A DNA stretch of 64,000 nt from Metaphire vulgaris (Eukaryota; Annelida; Clitellata; Crassiclitellata; Megascolecidae): assembly GCA_018105865.1 (NCBI GenBank), contig CM030852.1, positions 15,461,537 to 15,525,536 on the forward strand, given 5' to 3'. This document shows positions 1-29,968 of the stretch, one piece after another (position 1 is the stretch's first letter; each line of letters starts with the position of its first letter). Under the pieces are notes generated by a model. That model made no database searches. It had not been told where the DNA came from and saw nothing but the letters and a program-made list of their open reading frames with translations. Position numbers and translations under genes: made by a program.

Positions 1-17827
<17,827 letters not shown>

Positions 17828-18355
17828 ACCGGAGTTTCTTCCTAAAATCTACAACATTAATCGAAAACAACAATAAAAGCTACAATATCTCCAAAGTTTT
17901 CTTACCACCTGAAAAGTTTCCAGGAATTTCAGATTAGTCAAATCAAAGAGAACTCGCATACCTTGTTTACCCTGCGTCGTCTTAGCAAGAGTCTCTTGAA
18001 GAAAATCAGTTTCCAATGAATTCATTCAAAATGGACTTCCTTTGTCGAATTTTGCGAATGATTGATCATCGCCTGATGAACAACAAAGGTTCCAGATTTC
18101 TTAATTTTCTGTAAATCTTTAATCCGAACAATTAGGAAAGAGACGGAGACGCCGTCAGTGGTTGCCTTCCTCGTCTCTTGTCTTCCTTTGCTGTGGACAT
18201 TCTCATCTTCAATGCGACCATCTGTCTCGCAGTCTACATTTCCTCTGGAGGCGACGACGAAATATTGAAATAATGGAGCAGTAAAGTTGTTTCTTCTATA
18301 ATATACGCACGGAGTGGGTTCACGCAGCTACGATGGCCAGGCACCAGAGCAGATA

Positions 18356-18356
<1 letters not shown>

Positions 18357-18429
<73 letters not shown>
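18357..18429. repeat. (CT)n microsatellite
   Basis: About 72 bases, 530 bases upstream of the tolloid start codon. No TATA box or other promoter site was recognised in 17830-18500. Confidence 0.95.
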
Positions 18430-18434
<5 letters not shown>

Positions 18435-19249
18435 AACTGTACTGCACCAAATAAGTGACACGCGGTCGTTAGCTGAACGACACTATTTTCGCGCTGGTGG
18501 CCGCCGAGTCGATGAGTGAGGCTGTGGTGCAGAAGGGGCGCTGTAGGAGCAGAGCCTGCCTCTTAGCCTATCGGCTCTCTGGCTCAGAAGCAGCTGCACT
18601 TTCACACAAAGCAGAACGACCCACTCTGCCACAGCTGCACAACACAGCCTTTAAACTCACTTTATCAGTCTAACTCCAAATGTTGAAGAAAATTAGGATA
18701 AAGGATCCAGTTTCCAAGGAATTAAAAATGCTAGACGATTTTGGTTCTTAACAAAAGCAGACTGCAAATTCTACTATAAAAAATAACCACTCAAAACATG
18801 ATTCAGTCAAAAATAGCGTTAGGCCTACGTACTTTATGGACGACCTCATTGGTAGTGAATAGCTTACGGATCAATGTAATGAGAAATGTCAATGCTACAG
18901 CGGCTGGGCTCTTGAGATCAATTGCCTCCAAATGAAAATAGATTGGAATCAAGCAAATGCACAGTTTTCTGTCGATATTCAATTTCTAGCATTTCATGTT
19001 TTGTGAATCAAAGAATTGCTCAGGACAGGAGTCTGTTAATCTGCATCCGATTTCAGAACTAATTTAAACCAGTGACTTTTAAGATCACCCAATTAACTCA
19101 TGGACTGGTGATGCTGAAAACGATTAGGGCCTACTTCCAAACTACAGTGTATCCACCAATTTGAGTGTAGGTACAGACAATGAAAGTTATAACAACAATA
19201 AAAATTTGTTTCATATTGGAAAGGCCTTGCGTCATGGTTTCGAACGATG

Positions 19250-19836
19250 TGGAGAAAATCTTCTTCTTTCTTTCCTTCCGTCTTTCCCTATTGGGTTGGA
19301 CGATGGGCCTGAATGAGTTCCTTCCACTTCTGTCTGTCTCTTGCTGCTCTGGTCAATTGGATTAAGTTCATTTGCATTTCTTATGCATCCTCTTTTAAGT
19401 TTTCTATCCATGTTTTTCTTGGTCTTCCTTTTCTCCTTTTCCCTTCAACATAGTTGTATAGTGCTTTCTTTGGTAGTCTTTCTTCCTTCATTCTTTCAAC
19501 ATGACCAAACCATTTCAGTCTTTGTTTCTGTATTGATTCAAGTATTGTTTCTTTTTGCTCTGTCTCTTCTCTGATCATCATATTGTTTCTTATTCTTTGT
19601 CTTCTGCTTACTCCTGCTATTCCTCTTAACCAGTTCATTTCTGCAGTCATTAATCTTCTTTCGTCTTTCTTCTTTATGGTCCAGCATTCTGATCCATATA
19701 ATAGTATTGGTTTGAGGGGGAAGGTAAGTACTACCAATGACAGTACATCTAACAAATTAGACACTGAGGAGGGTGGGAAGAAAATGTGTGCGGAGACCGT
19801 TGAACGACCATTGATCAGTCGGTGGTGGTTGATCAT
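19250..19836 (-). mobile_element. non-LTR retrotransposon fragment (RT C-terminal region)
   Basis: Minus strand reads LLYGSECWTIKKKDERRLMT, IAGVSRRQRIRNNMM, RLKWFGHVERMKEERLPKKA and KGRPRKTWIENLKEDA. This is the classic 3' end of LINE reverse transcriptase proteins (YGSECW...WFGHV.RM...GRP...W). A further stretch (QLTRAARDRQKWKE) continues in another frame. Confidence 0.85.
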
Positions 19837-20149
19837 TTAGATAAAGCTTCTTGAGACTTGACATCTGGAAACCGAATGGAAAAGAAGGTATCTGATGAGA
19901 GGCTGGGGATTCAAATTGGCCTTACACTACACTCGACAGCCTCGTAGCGTAGGCCATACGCACTAATTACCCAGCCACACAACGCATTTTGGAGGGAGGC
20001 CAGCTATACTGTAGGTAGGCCACATATTTTTTCGGGTAGGCCAGCCACAGTGTAGGCCACGTAATTTTTTTGGGTAGGCCAGACAAAGTTTTGGGTAGGC
20101 CATGGCCTACCCGGCCTAGGTCTAGAACCGCCTCTGTTTATGATACAAA

Positions 20150-20900
20150 ATCTTTTATACTGGAATCTCTAATTTAGTGGCAAATCCGACACTTCTTTTG
20201 TTTGCACAAGTAGTAAATATCTGCTCCGATGTTGGAAGTCGCAATTCTTAGCGTTGCTCCCAAATGTTCATCTGCGAGGGAAGATCCTGAGCCTGGTTTT
20301 GCATTTTTCATTCTTGAAACCAGCCGCTGACAGCAGTAGGTGCTTCCAAACAAAGCAATGACCTTCCTAATCTTAGCATCTTGTGACAAATTTGGATAAG
20401 CCTAATTGTCTGGGAATGTCTGCTGAAACATAACGCCTGTAAAAGGGTAGGCGAAATAAGGTCATGTTCAGAGAAAACATTTTTCAGGTCACTGTCATTT
20501 TTAATTTCAATTAGTTCCATTTGCTATTTAGCAGCAGCAGTTAGGCCTAATAGAGCAACTGTGAATGGAATGCTCAAATTACTAATAAAATAATAATGTT
20601 TTTTTAAATCCTAAAATATCAGCTTAACATTTTCAATCAGTTTCAGAATTAATTCAGAATACCTATCATGCTGCACTATGTTTGTAAGCCTTGTGGAAAG
20701 AATTGATAAGTGTAATTTTTCTGAGCAGGCCATTTCTGCTAATTTCTCCAAGCAATATTTAACAAACTCAACCATCTGAAAACGCCTTTCTTCACTTAGC
20801 TACTGCTTCGCAGTGCTACTAAGAAGCAGATCTTTGTCACTGCTTCGGAATTCTGTCTTGCTATATTGAAGACTAATTGCTTTCCGACAGTACCTTGTTT
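20150..20900 (-). mobile_element. hAT transposase relic (C-terminal dimerisation region)
   Basis: Minus strand reads KVIALFGSTYCCQRLVSRMK then LADEHLGATLRIATSNIGAD, the conserved C-terminal hAT motif (SLFGSTY.CE..FS.MK...L.DEHL...LRIA). An upstream frame (MELIEIKNDSDLKNVF and on) belongs to the same protein with a shift. It resembles transposases behind GTF2IRD2/ZBED5-type proteins. No catalytic block is intact. Confidence 0.82.
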
Positions 20901-20993
20901 CAAAGAATTTATCCGATCCGTACGAGTTGACCAACAATGCTGTAGATTCACAGACTATGAATTACCTTGATATATGTAATGTCAGCAATTGAT

Positions 20994-21112
<119 letters not shown>

Positions 21113-21527
21113 ATGCACTGGTGGCGCACTGAACTTTAGAAAAATTGTGATGAGCAAAAAAGGTTCTCAACTAATATGTGTGTGTGTGTGGGTCCCTGTT
21201 CCACGTAACATGTGGAACATGCCTAAATTATGCTATATACGCCACTGGACTTGGTTATGATGATGACGATGCTTTGTCAATGGTAAATAGCATCAGAAAG
21301 TAAACTGATGTTGTCTTAAAGCCATTAGAACTCTAGATTCCAAGAAAATTCATTAATTCCGTCAGATTAACAATGCAGTAGAAACAATAAAATCTTGTCA
21401 TGATTCATGAACAAACCTAAACAATATAAAATACTTTAAAAGGTTGCAACGTTAACGGTTTATCGTGTCATCCTGTCTGCATTTGTCGTCTTGTCCTATG
21501 GGGACAATTTCTCTAGAGACTCCTTAC

Positions 21528-21655
21528 CCACTAGAGACAGCAACATTGGATAGCACTTTAAGAGCACAAAAGGTTACATGTTCATTTATTTTCATGTCAT
21601 GGTACTGTAACAGTGTGCTTCGTATAGATCCCTGCCATAATAAGCTCCTCAGATT
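21528..21655 (-). CDS. exon-like segment of unknown gene
   Basis: A T-rich acceptor ending TTCTTTCAG before 21655 and a donor TGG|GTAAGG at 21528/21527 bracket 128 open bases, ending TFCALKVLSNVAVSSG. Phase 0 in would suit the end of the CCDC74-like exon 7, but I recognise no family in the peptide. It may be a chance exon-like block or part of a repeat. Confidence 0.22.
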
Positions 21656-21885
21656 CTGAAAGAATGAACAGTCTAAAATGATGAGACTCTGTTATTTGAA
21701 TCCGGCAGTTTCCGGCGAAATGTTAACACTCCATTTTTGCTGGAACAAAGTGAAACAGAGCAGCATAAATTGCCAACAATAAACTGAACTGATCTTCTAC
21801 AAATAAACCTAAAATTGCAGTCTGATTTCCTCCATCCTAGCTTATTTTAAAAGTCGACATTGGACTTGAACATCTACATCATAGC

Positions 21886-22722
21886 CAGTGTTGTTAAGTA
21901 TCTAAGATACTTGTATCTAGATACGTATCTTAGATACAAAAAAGTATCTTGTATCTTGTATCAAGATACATTTTTAAAAGTATCTAGTATCAGTATCTTA
22001 GATACAAACAAAGTGTATCTGTTTCTTTATTTTAAAATTAGATACAAGATACTTTTAAACTCTCAATAGAGGTTGACTATAGTCTATAGTGGATATTTCA
22101 AATATTTCAAATATATACTTTACGAGATTTTATGAAAATTTACGAGATTTTACTTACTTGCTTACTTAAAGTATCTATGGTTGTAGATTTGTGTAGCATA
22201 TATGACCTGGATATATTTAGCAAAATGGCCGATAATGATAATCAACATGTGCCTGTGATATTAGATGGAAAATATTTCAAAATAGTTAGTGTAGAAGATG
22301 GCAAAGTTCTCGCAAAATGTGTAAATTGTGTCAATAAGACTATTTCTGGAGGATTTGCATCAACGTCAAATTTTAAGCTGCATTTCAAATATACTTTAAG
22401 CTACATTAATTTTAGGCCCTTGAGTCATATTAAGAGATATAATTTGATTAATATGACAACCTCTTTGGTTGTAAATTTGCATTGCATCTATGACTTTTTT
22501 CCATACTAGGTTTACTTTGAAACAAACTCTTCTTGGATATTTTTCCTCAATACTAACTTCTAAAAAAAGTATCTTAAAAAGTATCTTGTATCTAGATACT
22601 TTCTATTTGTATTTGTATCTTGATACTTTTGATTTCATGTATCTAGTATCAGTATCTTTGATACATTTCCTCACATGTATCTGTATCTAAGATACATTTG
22701 AAAAGTATCTTTAACAGCACTG
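21886..22722 (+). mobile_element. hAT element with 8-bp TSD and BED-finger relic
   Basis: Ends are CAGTGTTGTTAAGTATC and GTATCTTTAACAGCACTG, flanked by an exact 8-bp duplication ATCATAGC (21878-21885 and 22723-22730). Subterminal regions are packed with GTATCT repeats in both directions. A plus-strand frame at 22225-22420 (KYFKIVSVEDG, CVNCVNK, STSNFKLHFK) looks like a BED-type zinc finger, the DNA-binding domain of hAT transposases. This is therefore an internally deleted copy of an autonomous element. Confidence 0.88.
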
Positions 22723-23486
22723 ATCATAGCGGACATAGCCTATGAATCACGCAAGGAAACCTCTCATTTAGCAGTTCATAATTTAGTTACAAATACAAAA
22801 TCAGGCGGCATAAACTGAAAAACCAAAATGAATTATTTTGGCACAGATTGCAAGTGAAGATATGCTAATTACAAATGCATTCATCACCACATCATCATCA
22901 TTATCATCGAAAATGACAGTAGGTATTAGCATCTTGACATCATCAAATCAACATATTAATCAATCTCTTAGCTTAATCATTCAATTATTAGATTATTTCT
23001 TTAGTATCTATCAAATAGGATGTCATTTTTAGGTTAATTTTAAACATATAAATATTTTATATATTGGTTAGACATTTGGAGAGGCTATTCCAAGTACAAG
23101 GTCCAAACCATTTGATGGTAAATAATCTCATGTTAGTATGAGCATGAGGAACAAAAAATTTTTTTTGGCTTCTTATCTAATAGGCATCTAATTTATTTAT
23201 AATTTAAATTTGAGTTTTCCATTCAATTTTCAGCCGTAAAACAAATATTTCAACTTCCGGCAATGATGACAAAATAATTGAGACCTAGGTGGTCCTTGCC
23301 CACCTCTCCCTGTCACAAACTGTCACACTTTCTTAGATCCCTCCACCCTCAAGCACGATGTACTTTATGGATGGCCCATAACAGAGTCTACAAGCAACAA
23401 TTACTGAATTAAATATAGTAAAAGACAATCCAGAGTCAAGTGGATTTCATCTGACAAAACACAGCTTCTATAGTTTCTAATATTAC

Positions 23487-23619
23487 CTGAGAATTAATTC
23501 TTCGTTTTGGAGAAGGTCTCATGACTCCTGCCGACTCTCCCAACATGTGATGATAGCTGACAGACTGATTCAAAGAAGGAAGAAACAGTTCATCCTTTGG
23601 CAATGAAACCACTCTTTGG
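23487..23619 (-). CDS. CCDC74: CCDC74-like exon 7
   Basis: Acceptor CTGATGTTCAG before 23619, donor TCAG|GTAATATT at 23487/23486, phase 0 out. Joins in phase 2 to exon 6 and encodes QRVVSLPKDELFLPSLNQSV, then a basic stretch MRPSPKRRINSQ. Assignment rests on phase and open frame plus weak similarity to the C-terminal region of the family. Confidence 0.6.
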
Positions 23620-23663
23620 CTGAACATCAGAATAACAGACTAAAAGCTTTATCAAACACTTCA

Positions 23664-23725
<62 letters not shown>

Positions 23726-26700
23726 GCCTCGCCTCCTAACGGCACAGAAGTTATTAACTCAATTTCTGATCAAAGAGGCTAAATGTCGCACTCTGCTTGG
23801 TGTCAATTTGAACAGCTTCTTGAGACCATTAGTTAATTGTGGTTGGTTGTAGGCCTATGTCATTCATATGATCAGCAACAGTAACACTTGGAATGAATAA
23901 TCTGAGAGGAGGAAATGAAACACCTTAAACCCAAATACAAAGTAGATTTTGTCATTGGAGCAGCAGCCACAAGTGTCTGGAAAACCGTTCAAGGTGGTTC
24001 ACATGGTAAAGTAAAGCATTACACTGACATGCAGGGACATGACTTAGAGCAGTGCTTCCCAACGTGGGACGCAGGCCACAGCTGTGGGACATGGACAAAT
24101 TTAGGTAGGGCGTGCAAGTTCAGCCAGGTCAGTTCAGAGCAGTCACGAGACCTTAAATAATCTTTATTTTGGGTAAAACTTTTGCAAAACGTTTTGAACT
24201 TTCTACATTTTCTTAATTTTATGGTAAAATTTCTTCATAAACATCAAGTGACGATTTTTTGCTTGTCATGACTTTTTGAGCAGTATCAACCCATTTCTAT
24301 TCTACAATTTTAACCTCCCACAGCGCTATCATATTCGTTATAAGATAAGTCTAAATTGATTGCAGACCCCTACGGATCGCCGGACCCTGGGGCCTGGGCA
24401 ATGTGGGCATTTGTCCCATTCCCCGGCCTCTTGGCAGGACTGCCCATTACTAACTGGACAAATTTCACTACTAAGAATAGAATTAAATAAAATTAAAGTT
24501 AGGAGTTAGAATGCAAATAAAAATGTGAAAAAAACAATTACTAAAAATTCTAAAGGCACATATTTATATATGTTATATGTTACTGTGCATATGGAATGCA
24601 CTACGTGCTGAGTATATGTACAACTATTTAACTAGTCATTAGGCTTACTCTGCTGTGCATTACAATCATAGTGGGAGGTCCTTGGTGGGGCATACACTTC
24701 TTTAGCACACAACTAAAAAAAAGGTTGGGAAACAGACTTAGAGGCTAAATTATTGGATAGCATTCATTTTTGGACACTCATTCTTCTGACTTCTTTACTG
24801 TTTTATCATTTCCCGCGATGAGCTTTATAACAATAGAAGAGATCCTGTCGCGATTACTGATATTGACAGAAAATCTATCACATTCAACTAAACTACTAAT
24901 GAATGTGAGACTTACAGCTTTCTTGTCCCTCTCAGTGACTGCCGTTGACTCTCCGTTAGACCAGTGACAGCTTCATAGTTGTCATCTATGGGAAGATAGG
25001 ACCTGGCCAGAAGATAGGAGTCCGGCGTCCACTTGTGAGTGTAAAGAACTTCACGTAGATCGGTCTTCATTTTCTTCAACTGAAATCAAACTTTACGAAC
25101 TCATCATACAGAGTCAATGAAGCAACAGACATTCTAGTCTCACACTTACACTACTCTTCCATTTAACGCCCTATCATGTTTGTCTATTTACTGTTTTCAT
25201 GTCTACAGTAACATGATCTTGGTAATTTCTTGTGCCTCGAGTTGTTTGGACAGTTGTAAAACCAGTCTTAAAACCATAAACAGCCCAAAGCTTTCAATTT
25301 TACAGTCTGCATTAAATACTGCAATCTCATCTACTGTCTGAAATGCTTTTGAGCATTAATTATTGGGTTTCCAGATCGTGTTATAATATTCCTGCAATAG
25401 TTGTGAATCTGAAGATGACAGTAAGAGCCTGTAACTGCCTGTATGAGGGGAACTTACCTCAGACGATTGCAACTGATTTTCCTCAGCCAGATGTCTTATC
25501 ATGACCTCACATTCATTAATTGCTGGAGCTCTCAACCTATGTCTGTCGACCTGCATTGGACCAATAGAAGCAATGGTTGGACCAATCTTTGCTCTTCCAG
25601 GTAGTCTTGGCGTCAGCGGAGGATGGGGTATTAACATCGGTGACAAGTTTCCTTTGGAACCAACCGTAAGGCTGAAACAAATTCAGTCAAACATAACTGA
25701 TAGACTCTTTCAGCCAAAAGCATCATTTATAGAATGGTGGTGACAGCTGTATTACACTGGATTTACAGAAATTTCCATAGAAAGTTATTTTATCTCTGGC
25801 TGATGTGTGTTTCTAAGTGACGATCAATGCATCAGAGTGCAGCATTGATGTCTGTAAATTTACTCTGCGTATATATTGAGCCGCAGCTGTGTGGCTGGAT
25901 TCACTTAGCCAGACACAGGAATTGACTTACGCCTGAGACAGACAAACATTTCCTAGTTCTTCCCTGAGTTGAGCGCTTCGACATTTTTCCTTTTCTAACA
26001 AGTTTTTCAGCTGTGCCACTTCCTCCAGTAACAGTGTTGCTTCCACCTTTTCCACTTTACTACCTTTACCTGCATAAGAGAAAATTAAAAGTACAAAACA
26101 AGGCCAGAGTTAGCAAATGACAGAGTGCAATGTAGTATAATGCAGTGGTTCTCAGACCCTTTTGCTGTATGGCCCACATCTGAAATTCAAAAAAATTTTG
26201 AGGCCCACTTGTTAAATTCGGGCTTAAGGCCTTTATGTCAGATAATAAGGCTTTGTTTGGGTTTGAATTGACTTACGCCTGAGACAGACAAACATTTCCT
26301 AGTTCTTCCCTGAGTTGAGCGCTTCGACATTTTCCATTACCCCAAACCTAATATAAGAGTATATCCCAAATTACATTTTGGAGCATATTTAGTTTTCTTG
26401 CAAGCATCAAATTTAGCGTTGTCCTGATCATAACCACTTTTGCCGCCACTACTATCTGTTTCTTGGTTGGTGCGAAGTCGAAGGCTTACATTTCACAAAT
26501 TGATCCAACTCAGGATCTAAATTTCAAAGTCAAAAGTAATTGAAGTCAGCTCTAAACAATAGAGAAAAACTTTCTGTAAATGCATTTAAAGCGACAACAA
26601 AATATGCATTTATTTTATTAAATCAGTTACAATGCCAGAAAGCAGCTTCCGGTTACATCACGGTCAAGTAACTGTGAAGTAAGTAAGCAACAAAACATGC

Positions 26701-28728
26701 GCTACTTATCTTTAAAAATAAGGTTAATCTTCAAAATTCCTTAATAGTTAATGAGAACATTAATCATTAATATTGGCAGTCCAATAAATGACACAAAGCA
26801 TCACTCTAAGACTCAAAAATCTGGCGGCTTGCATCGGCATGATCTGCTGCAATCAGTGCGTAAAAATGTGGATTATCGTCTTATTTCCTCTGACTTTTGG
26901 TGGATCAATTTTATCAGGCCCCTGTCGACGGGTCTAATAAGATTAATCCTGACATTTTGTCTAATTTTTTGTACTGCTTTAATATTTCAGTGCAGCCCAC
27001 CACATTCCCTGCCAGGGCCAACCTTTGGGCCATGGCCAATGAGTTGAGAACCACTGGTCTAATGCAATTTTGACTTGGATACTGGATAGTATTTTTGCAA
27101 CTTTTAAGAGACTTTAAGAGTGCAAGTCTTATGATGACAAATGGGATTTCAAATAAAAGTTGAATTTTGATGCATGTACTGAAATGCTAACTACACTTTC
27201 TAACTACACTTTCTTGCAAATCAGTTTGTCTACTGGTAGTCATCCTATCAAACGGCCATGTGCTATGTTCAATTAAATGCTATTACTATTTATACAAGGA
27301 CGCAATTTATGAAACTATGCAGTGCTAAATACAAGAAGATGGCTGTCTTCAGCAACTTAAAATTTCAATTAATGCACAGAAATTGTCAAATAACATGCAA
27401 AAATCTTTGCAGAAATAAAAATTTGAAACAAACATATTTTAGAATATATTCATTTTCTGATTAAATGCTAAAACAGAGTTAAACCTTTCTTTGCAGTAAC
27501 TTCACTCTCATTTGCTGTAGCTAAAACGTCGTCACTCTGAACTATGAGTTCTTTGTTTTCAGATGTTCTTGTCAACAACTGATTCTCTGCGAATGCTCAA
27601 ACAAGCGACAACAAACATCAAGAAAATGCAAGTACAGTTATTATCAAACAGGAAAGAGTAATCAATAGGCCCCTACATAAGGACACAGCTTAAATCAGAA
27701 GAGAAACAGTTACTTATTCTGGTTTTCAAATAAATATTTTAGATTTAAAATAAGCAATTTGATAATGACAACTAAATTGAAAGAATGCTTATAAGCAAAA
27801 ATGCAAAAGCTTCATTCAGTTTCCTTTATAAAGAAAACTGCAATAAGCAAAATTTTAAAAATTATCAATCTGTTAATAAAACTTACTAATATTATTTTCA
27901 GGATTTGTTTTTTGATCGCTCTCCTCAACATTTTTGTTCAGCGATTGAAACATTACAATTTTGAATTGCAAATCTAAAATGAAAGAGCAGATAGAAATTA
28001 ATTCAGGAGATGACATAAGTTTTAAATCAAACAACACAGCCACAAGAGAAGCCACAATTGAATTCATATAAACCATAATTAGCATTATCTTAAATTTGGC
28101 TGAAAAAGAAGGACCAAAAATTTTAATTGCAGATGGTTTTAATCATCACTAGCTGCTCAGATACAATTAAATTTCTTACTAATCCTTTTGCCCAGTAAGG
28201 CTGATATTTTGGCTTCATAACCCATTGGTTATATGGATGGCAGTGGTCTAAGGGTTAAAATTTAGATTAGTACAAAATTAATATTCAACATTCACATAGA
28301 GATGTCCATAAAAATATGTAATCACTTATTTGTCAAATATTAGTTCTTAAATGTTTATATACAAATTACATACAATTTGGAATTCAATAACTTAAACCAA
28401 TGAATGCTCAAGAACAAAATAAGGACACAAGAGACAAAGCAAATCAGATATTACAATATTTAGGGGCATGGTGGAGTATATGGGACATGGTGTAGTAAAG
28501 TGGTAGCAGAGGGCATGATGGAGTAGTGGTAGGATTCTTGACATGCAACCAGAAGGTAGCAGGTTTGAATCTAGACCTGTAGCAACCTTTGGTAAATTCT
28601 CACCCCTTAATTGCTCTGCAACTACGATTCTGCATTTTGTGAATTACTTAATTGTGTGTTAAAAAAAATAATAATAATATCAGAGGTGTGGTTCTCCTGA
28701 ACAACTGTAAACCTTATTGTTATTGTTC

Positions 28729-28805
<77 letters not shown>

Positions 28806-28882
28806 TACTACTACTACTACTTATTATTATAATGATTATTATTATTATTATTATTACTATGATGATGATGATGATGATGATG

Positions 28883-28936
<54 letters not shown>

Positions 28937-29968
28937 GAACAGATCATAAGATAACAATAATAAGAAAAAGAAATGCTACAAGTCTATCAATAATGAACAC
29001 ACATGGCAAACAGGCATACTGGACGGACTGGAACTGTCTCTGTCTTAGCATGGTTCTAAGTGGCTTACGAGGCATTACTGCCTGTGTGAAAGCCACCAGG
29101 GCCACTAACGGGACTTGAATCTGCTCCATCAGCCTGCCACTCCAGCGCATAACCCACTCTGCCATCTTTCGCCCCTTCATATCATAAATGACCCATTTTG
29201 TGTTGGTGGTACATGAAAATGTTGCAGAGCATTTTAAACAAAAACAATGATAAAACAAGTGACATTTGATGACGACAATTAAGATCACCAGCATAACTTC
29301 CGAATGTTATTTTACATCAACTTACTCCAAATACTATTCTTGATCATCAATTTTTGCAGAAGCTGCAAACAAACCAAGACTAAAAATTCAGTTAATATAT
29401 CTGTCAAGCATGGAATTCTGCACTGAAACAAATGACCCACCATTTTGGGCAAAATAAATTCTGATAATTACACCGTCCTTGAATTCAGAAAATTTATCTT
29501 AATGGGTAATTAACTGTAAAAACGTTGTCATATTATCTGAGGTAGCAAACCACTATGGTCAAAGATAAGAAGAAGATGAAGAAGGCAATATAACAGTCCA
29601 GACGATATGTAGAAACCATGTATTTAGCAGATCATCAAAAAATTGATTATTGAAACAGAGAAAACAGTTGACAAGAGACGTCCTATGGCCAACCGACCTT
29701 GAGTCTGTCGTTTCAAGAAGTCCACTTCGTCGTGAAGTGACCTGAGGACATCTCGATGCTGCTGTTTCAACAACGACAACATGCTTTCCAGCAACTGAAC
29801 CTTCTTCGGAAAGTCTACCGTCGACTCAACAGTCCCTTGAATCGGTTCCTCCACACTTGGTATTGTCAATCCAGCTGACGAAGTGGTTGCGTCGTCTCTG
29901 TTGAAGGGCTTCGGGTAGCGAACACGGTCAAGGTTGTTGACCCGCGACCATTGAGGCAGATTGTTCAT
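23487..29968 (-). CDS. CCDC74: CCDC74-like coiled-coil protein (7 exons; C-terminal exon not found)
   Basis: Seven minus-strand exons (29968-29698, 27973-27887, 27586-27485, 26069-25931, 25671-25458, 25079-24916, 23619-23487) join without frame breaks for 370 codons. Evidence for CCDC74: the N-terminal coiled coil with QQHRDVLRSLHDEVDFLKRQ running into DLQFKIVM, and the later NECEVMIRHLAEENQLQ block, both match the family's two conserved segments. The exon at 25079 adds VLYTHKWTPDSYLLARSYL, which I recall as typical of invertebrate members. CCDC74 proteins are small coiled-coil proteins linked to spindle microtubules and cilia; that role is from family knowledge. The last exon ends in a good donor, so at least one more exon should follow, below 23487. 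The start is ATG 29968; an earlier out-of-frame ATG exists upstream. Confidence 0.8.
23665..23723. repeat. (CA)n microsatellite
   Basis: About 58 bases, 46 bases upstream of CCDC74-like exon 7's acceptor. Confidence 0.95.
24050..24735. mobile_element. hAT element, 686 bp
   Basis: Starts CAGTGCTTCCCAACGTGGG and ends GGTTGGGAAACAG, with an exact 8-bp duplication ACTTAGAG (24042-24049 and 24736-24743). Carries the TTTTTTGCTTGTCATGAC motif. Confidence 0.82.
24916..25079 (-). CDS. CCDC74: CCDC74-like exon 6
   Basis: Acceptor TTGATTTCAG before 25079. Encodes LKKMKTDLREVLYTHKWTPD and SYLLARSYLP. At the end AAGCT|GTAAGT offers a strong donor, while reading through gives a stop (CTG TAA), so intron retention would end the protein here. 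Splicing to 23619 keeps the frame open. Confidence 0.75.
25458..25671 (-). CDS. CCDC74: CCDC74-like exon 5 (conserved C-terminal block)
   Basis: Acceptor TTTGTTTCAG before 25671, donor GAG|GTAAGTT at 25458/25457. A Pro-rich start is followed by APAINECEVMIRHLAEENQL, matching the conserved QCEVLIREL region of CCDC74. Confidence 0.85.
25931..26069 (-). CDS. CCDC74: CCDC74-like exon 4 (coiled coil)
   Basis: Acceptor CTCTTATGCAG before 26069, donor GGC|GTAAGTC at 25931/25930, phase 2 out. Encodes a heptad-rich helix (LLLEEVAQLKNLLEKEK, then AQLREELGN). The 3' part of this exon and its donor are copied inside a transposon 350 bases away (see 26265-26333). Confidence 0.8.
26143..27056. mobile_element. 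hAT element, 914 bp, carrying a copied exon edge
   Basis: Ends CAGTGGTTCTCAGACC and GTTGAGAACCACTG; duplications GTATAATG and GTCTAATG (7 of 8). It lies in intron 3 of the CCDC74-like gene. Its segment 26265-26333 is identical to 25919-25987 of that gene. Confidence 0.82.
26265..26333. repeat. 69-bp duplicate of CCDC74-like exon 4 3' edge and donor
   Basis: By eye all 69 bases match 25919-25987, covering the last 57 exon bases, the GTAAGT donor and 6 further intron bases. The sequences diverge immediately on both sides. This copy lies inside the hAT element 26143-27056. Confidence 0.85.
27485..27586 (-). CDS. CCDC74: CCDC74-like exon 3
   Basis: Acceptor GCATTCGCAG before 27586, donor AAAG|GTTTAACT at 27485/27484. 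102 bases, phase 1 in and out, so it could be skipped without a frameshift. Encodes a polar, low-conservation linker (NQLLTRTSENKELIVQSDD). Confidence 0.7.
27887..27973 (-). CDS. CCDC74: CCDC74-like exon 2
   Basis: Acceptor TTCATTTTAG before 27973, donor ATTA|GTAAGT at 27887/27886. Joined in phase 1 to exon 1 it restores KRQTQ-DLQFKIVM, the continuation of the conserved coiled coil. This junction is the main support for the gene model. Confidence 0.82.
28508..28680 (+). mobile_element. tRNA-derived SINE
   Basis: An A-box-like TGGAGTAGTGGTAGGA (28529) and a B-box-like GGTTTGAATC (28562) are spaced as in tRNA-derived SINEs. The unit ends in an A-rich tail, AAAAAAAATAATAATAAT. It lies in a CCDC74-like intron. 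Confidence 0.65.
28729..28935. repeat. compound TTA/CTA/GAT microsatellite
   Basis: About 205 bases of trinucleotide repeats changing register from TTA to CTA to GAT and back, following the SINE tail at 28680. Confidence 0.95.
29000..29178 (-). mobile_element. tRNA-derived SINE
   Basis: On the minus strand TGGCAGAGTGGGTTATGCG (A box) and AGATTCAAGTCCC (B box) are followed by a body containing GGCAGTAATGCCTCGTAAGC. A piece of the same body (GGCATTACTGCCT) recurs at 53967. Confidence 0.65.
29698..29968 (-). CDS. CCDC74: CCDC74-like exon 1
   Basis: Begins MNNLPQWSRVNNL, then a polar linker and a predicted coiled coil KVQLLESMLSLLKQQHRD to DFLKRQ. Donor CAAG|GTCGGT at 29698/29697, phase 1. The frame upstream is open but lacks an ATG. 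A different-frame ATG near 30045 would give a 38-residue overlapping reading frame. Confidence 0.8.

Noticed and set aside
23270..23400. Another complete short inverted-repeat element
   Set aside because: Only one end (GTACTTTATGGATGGCC) is visible; no partner end or duplication was found.
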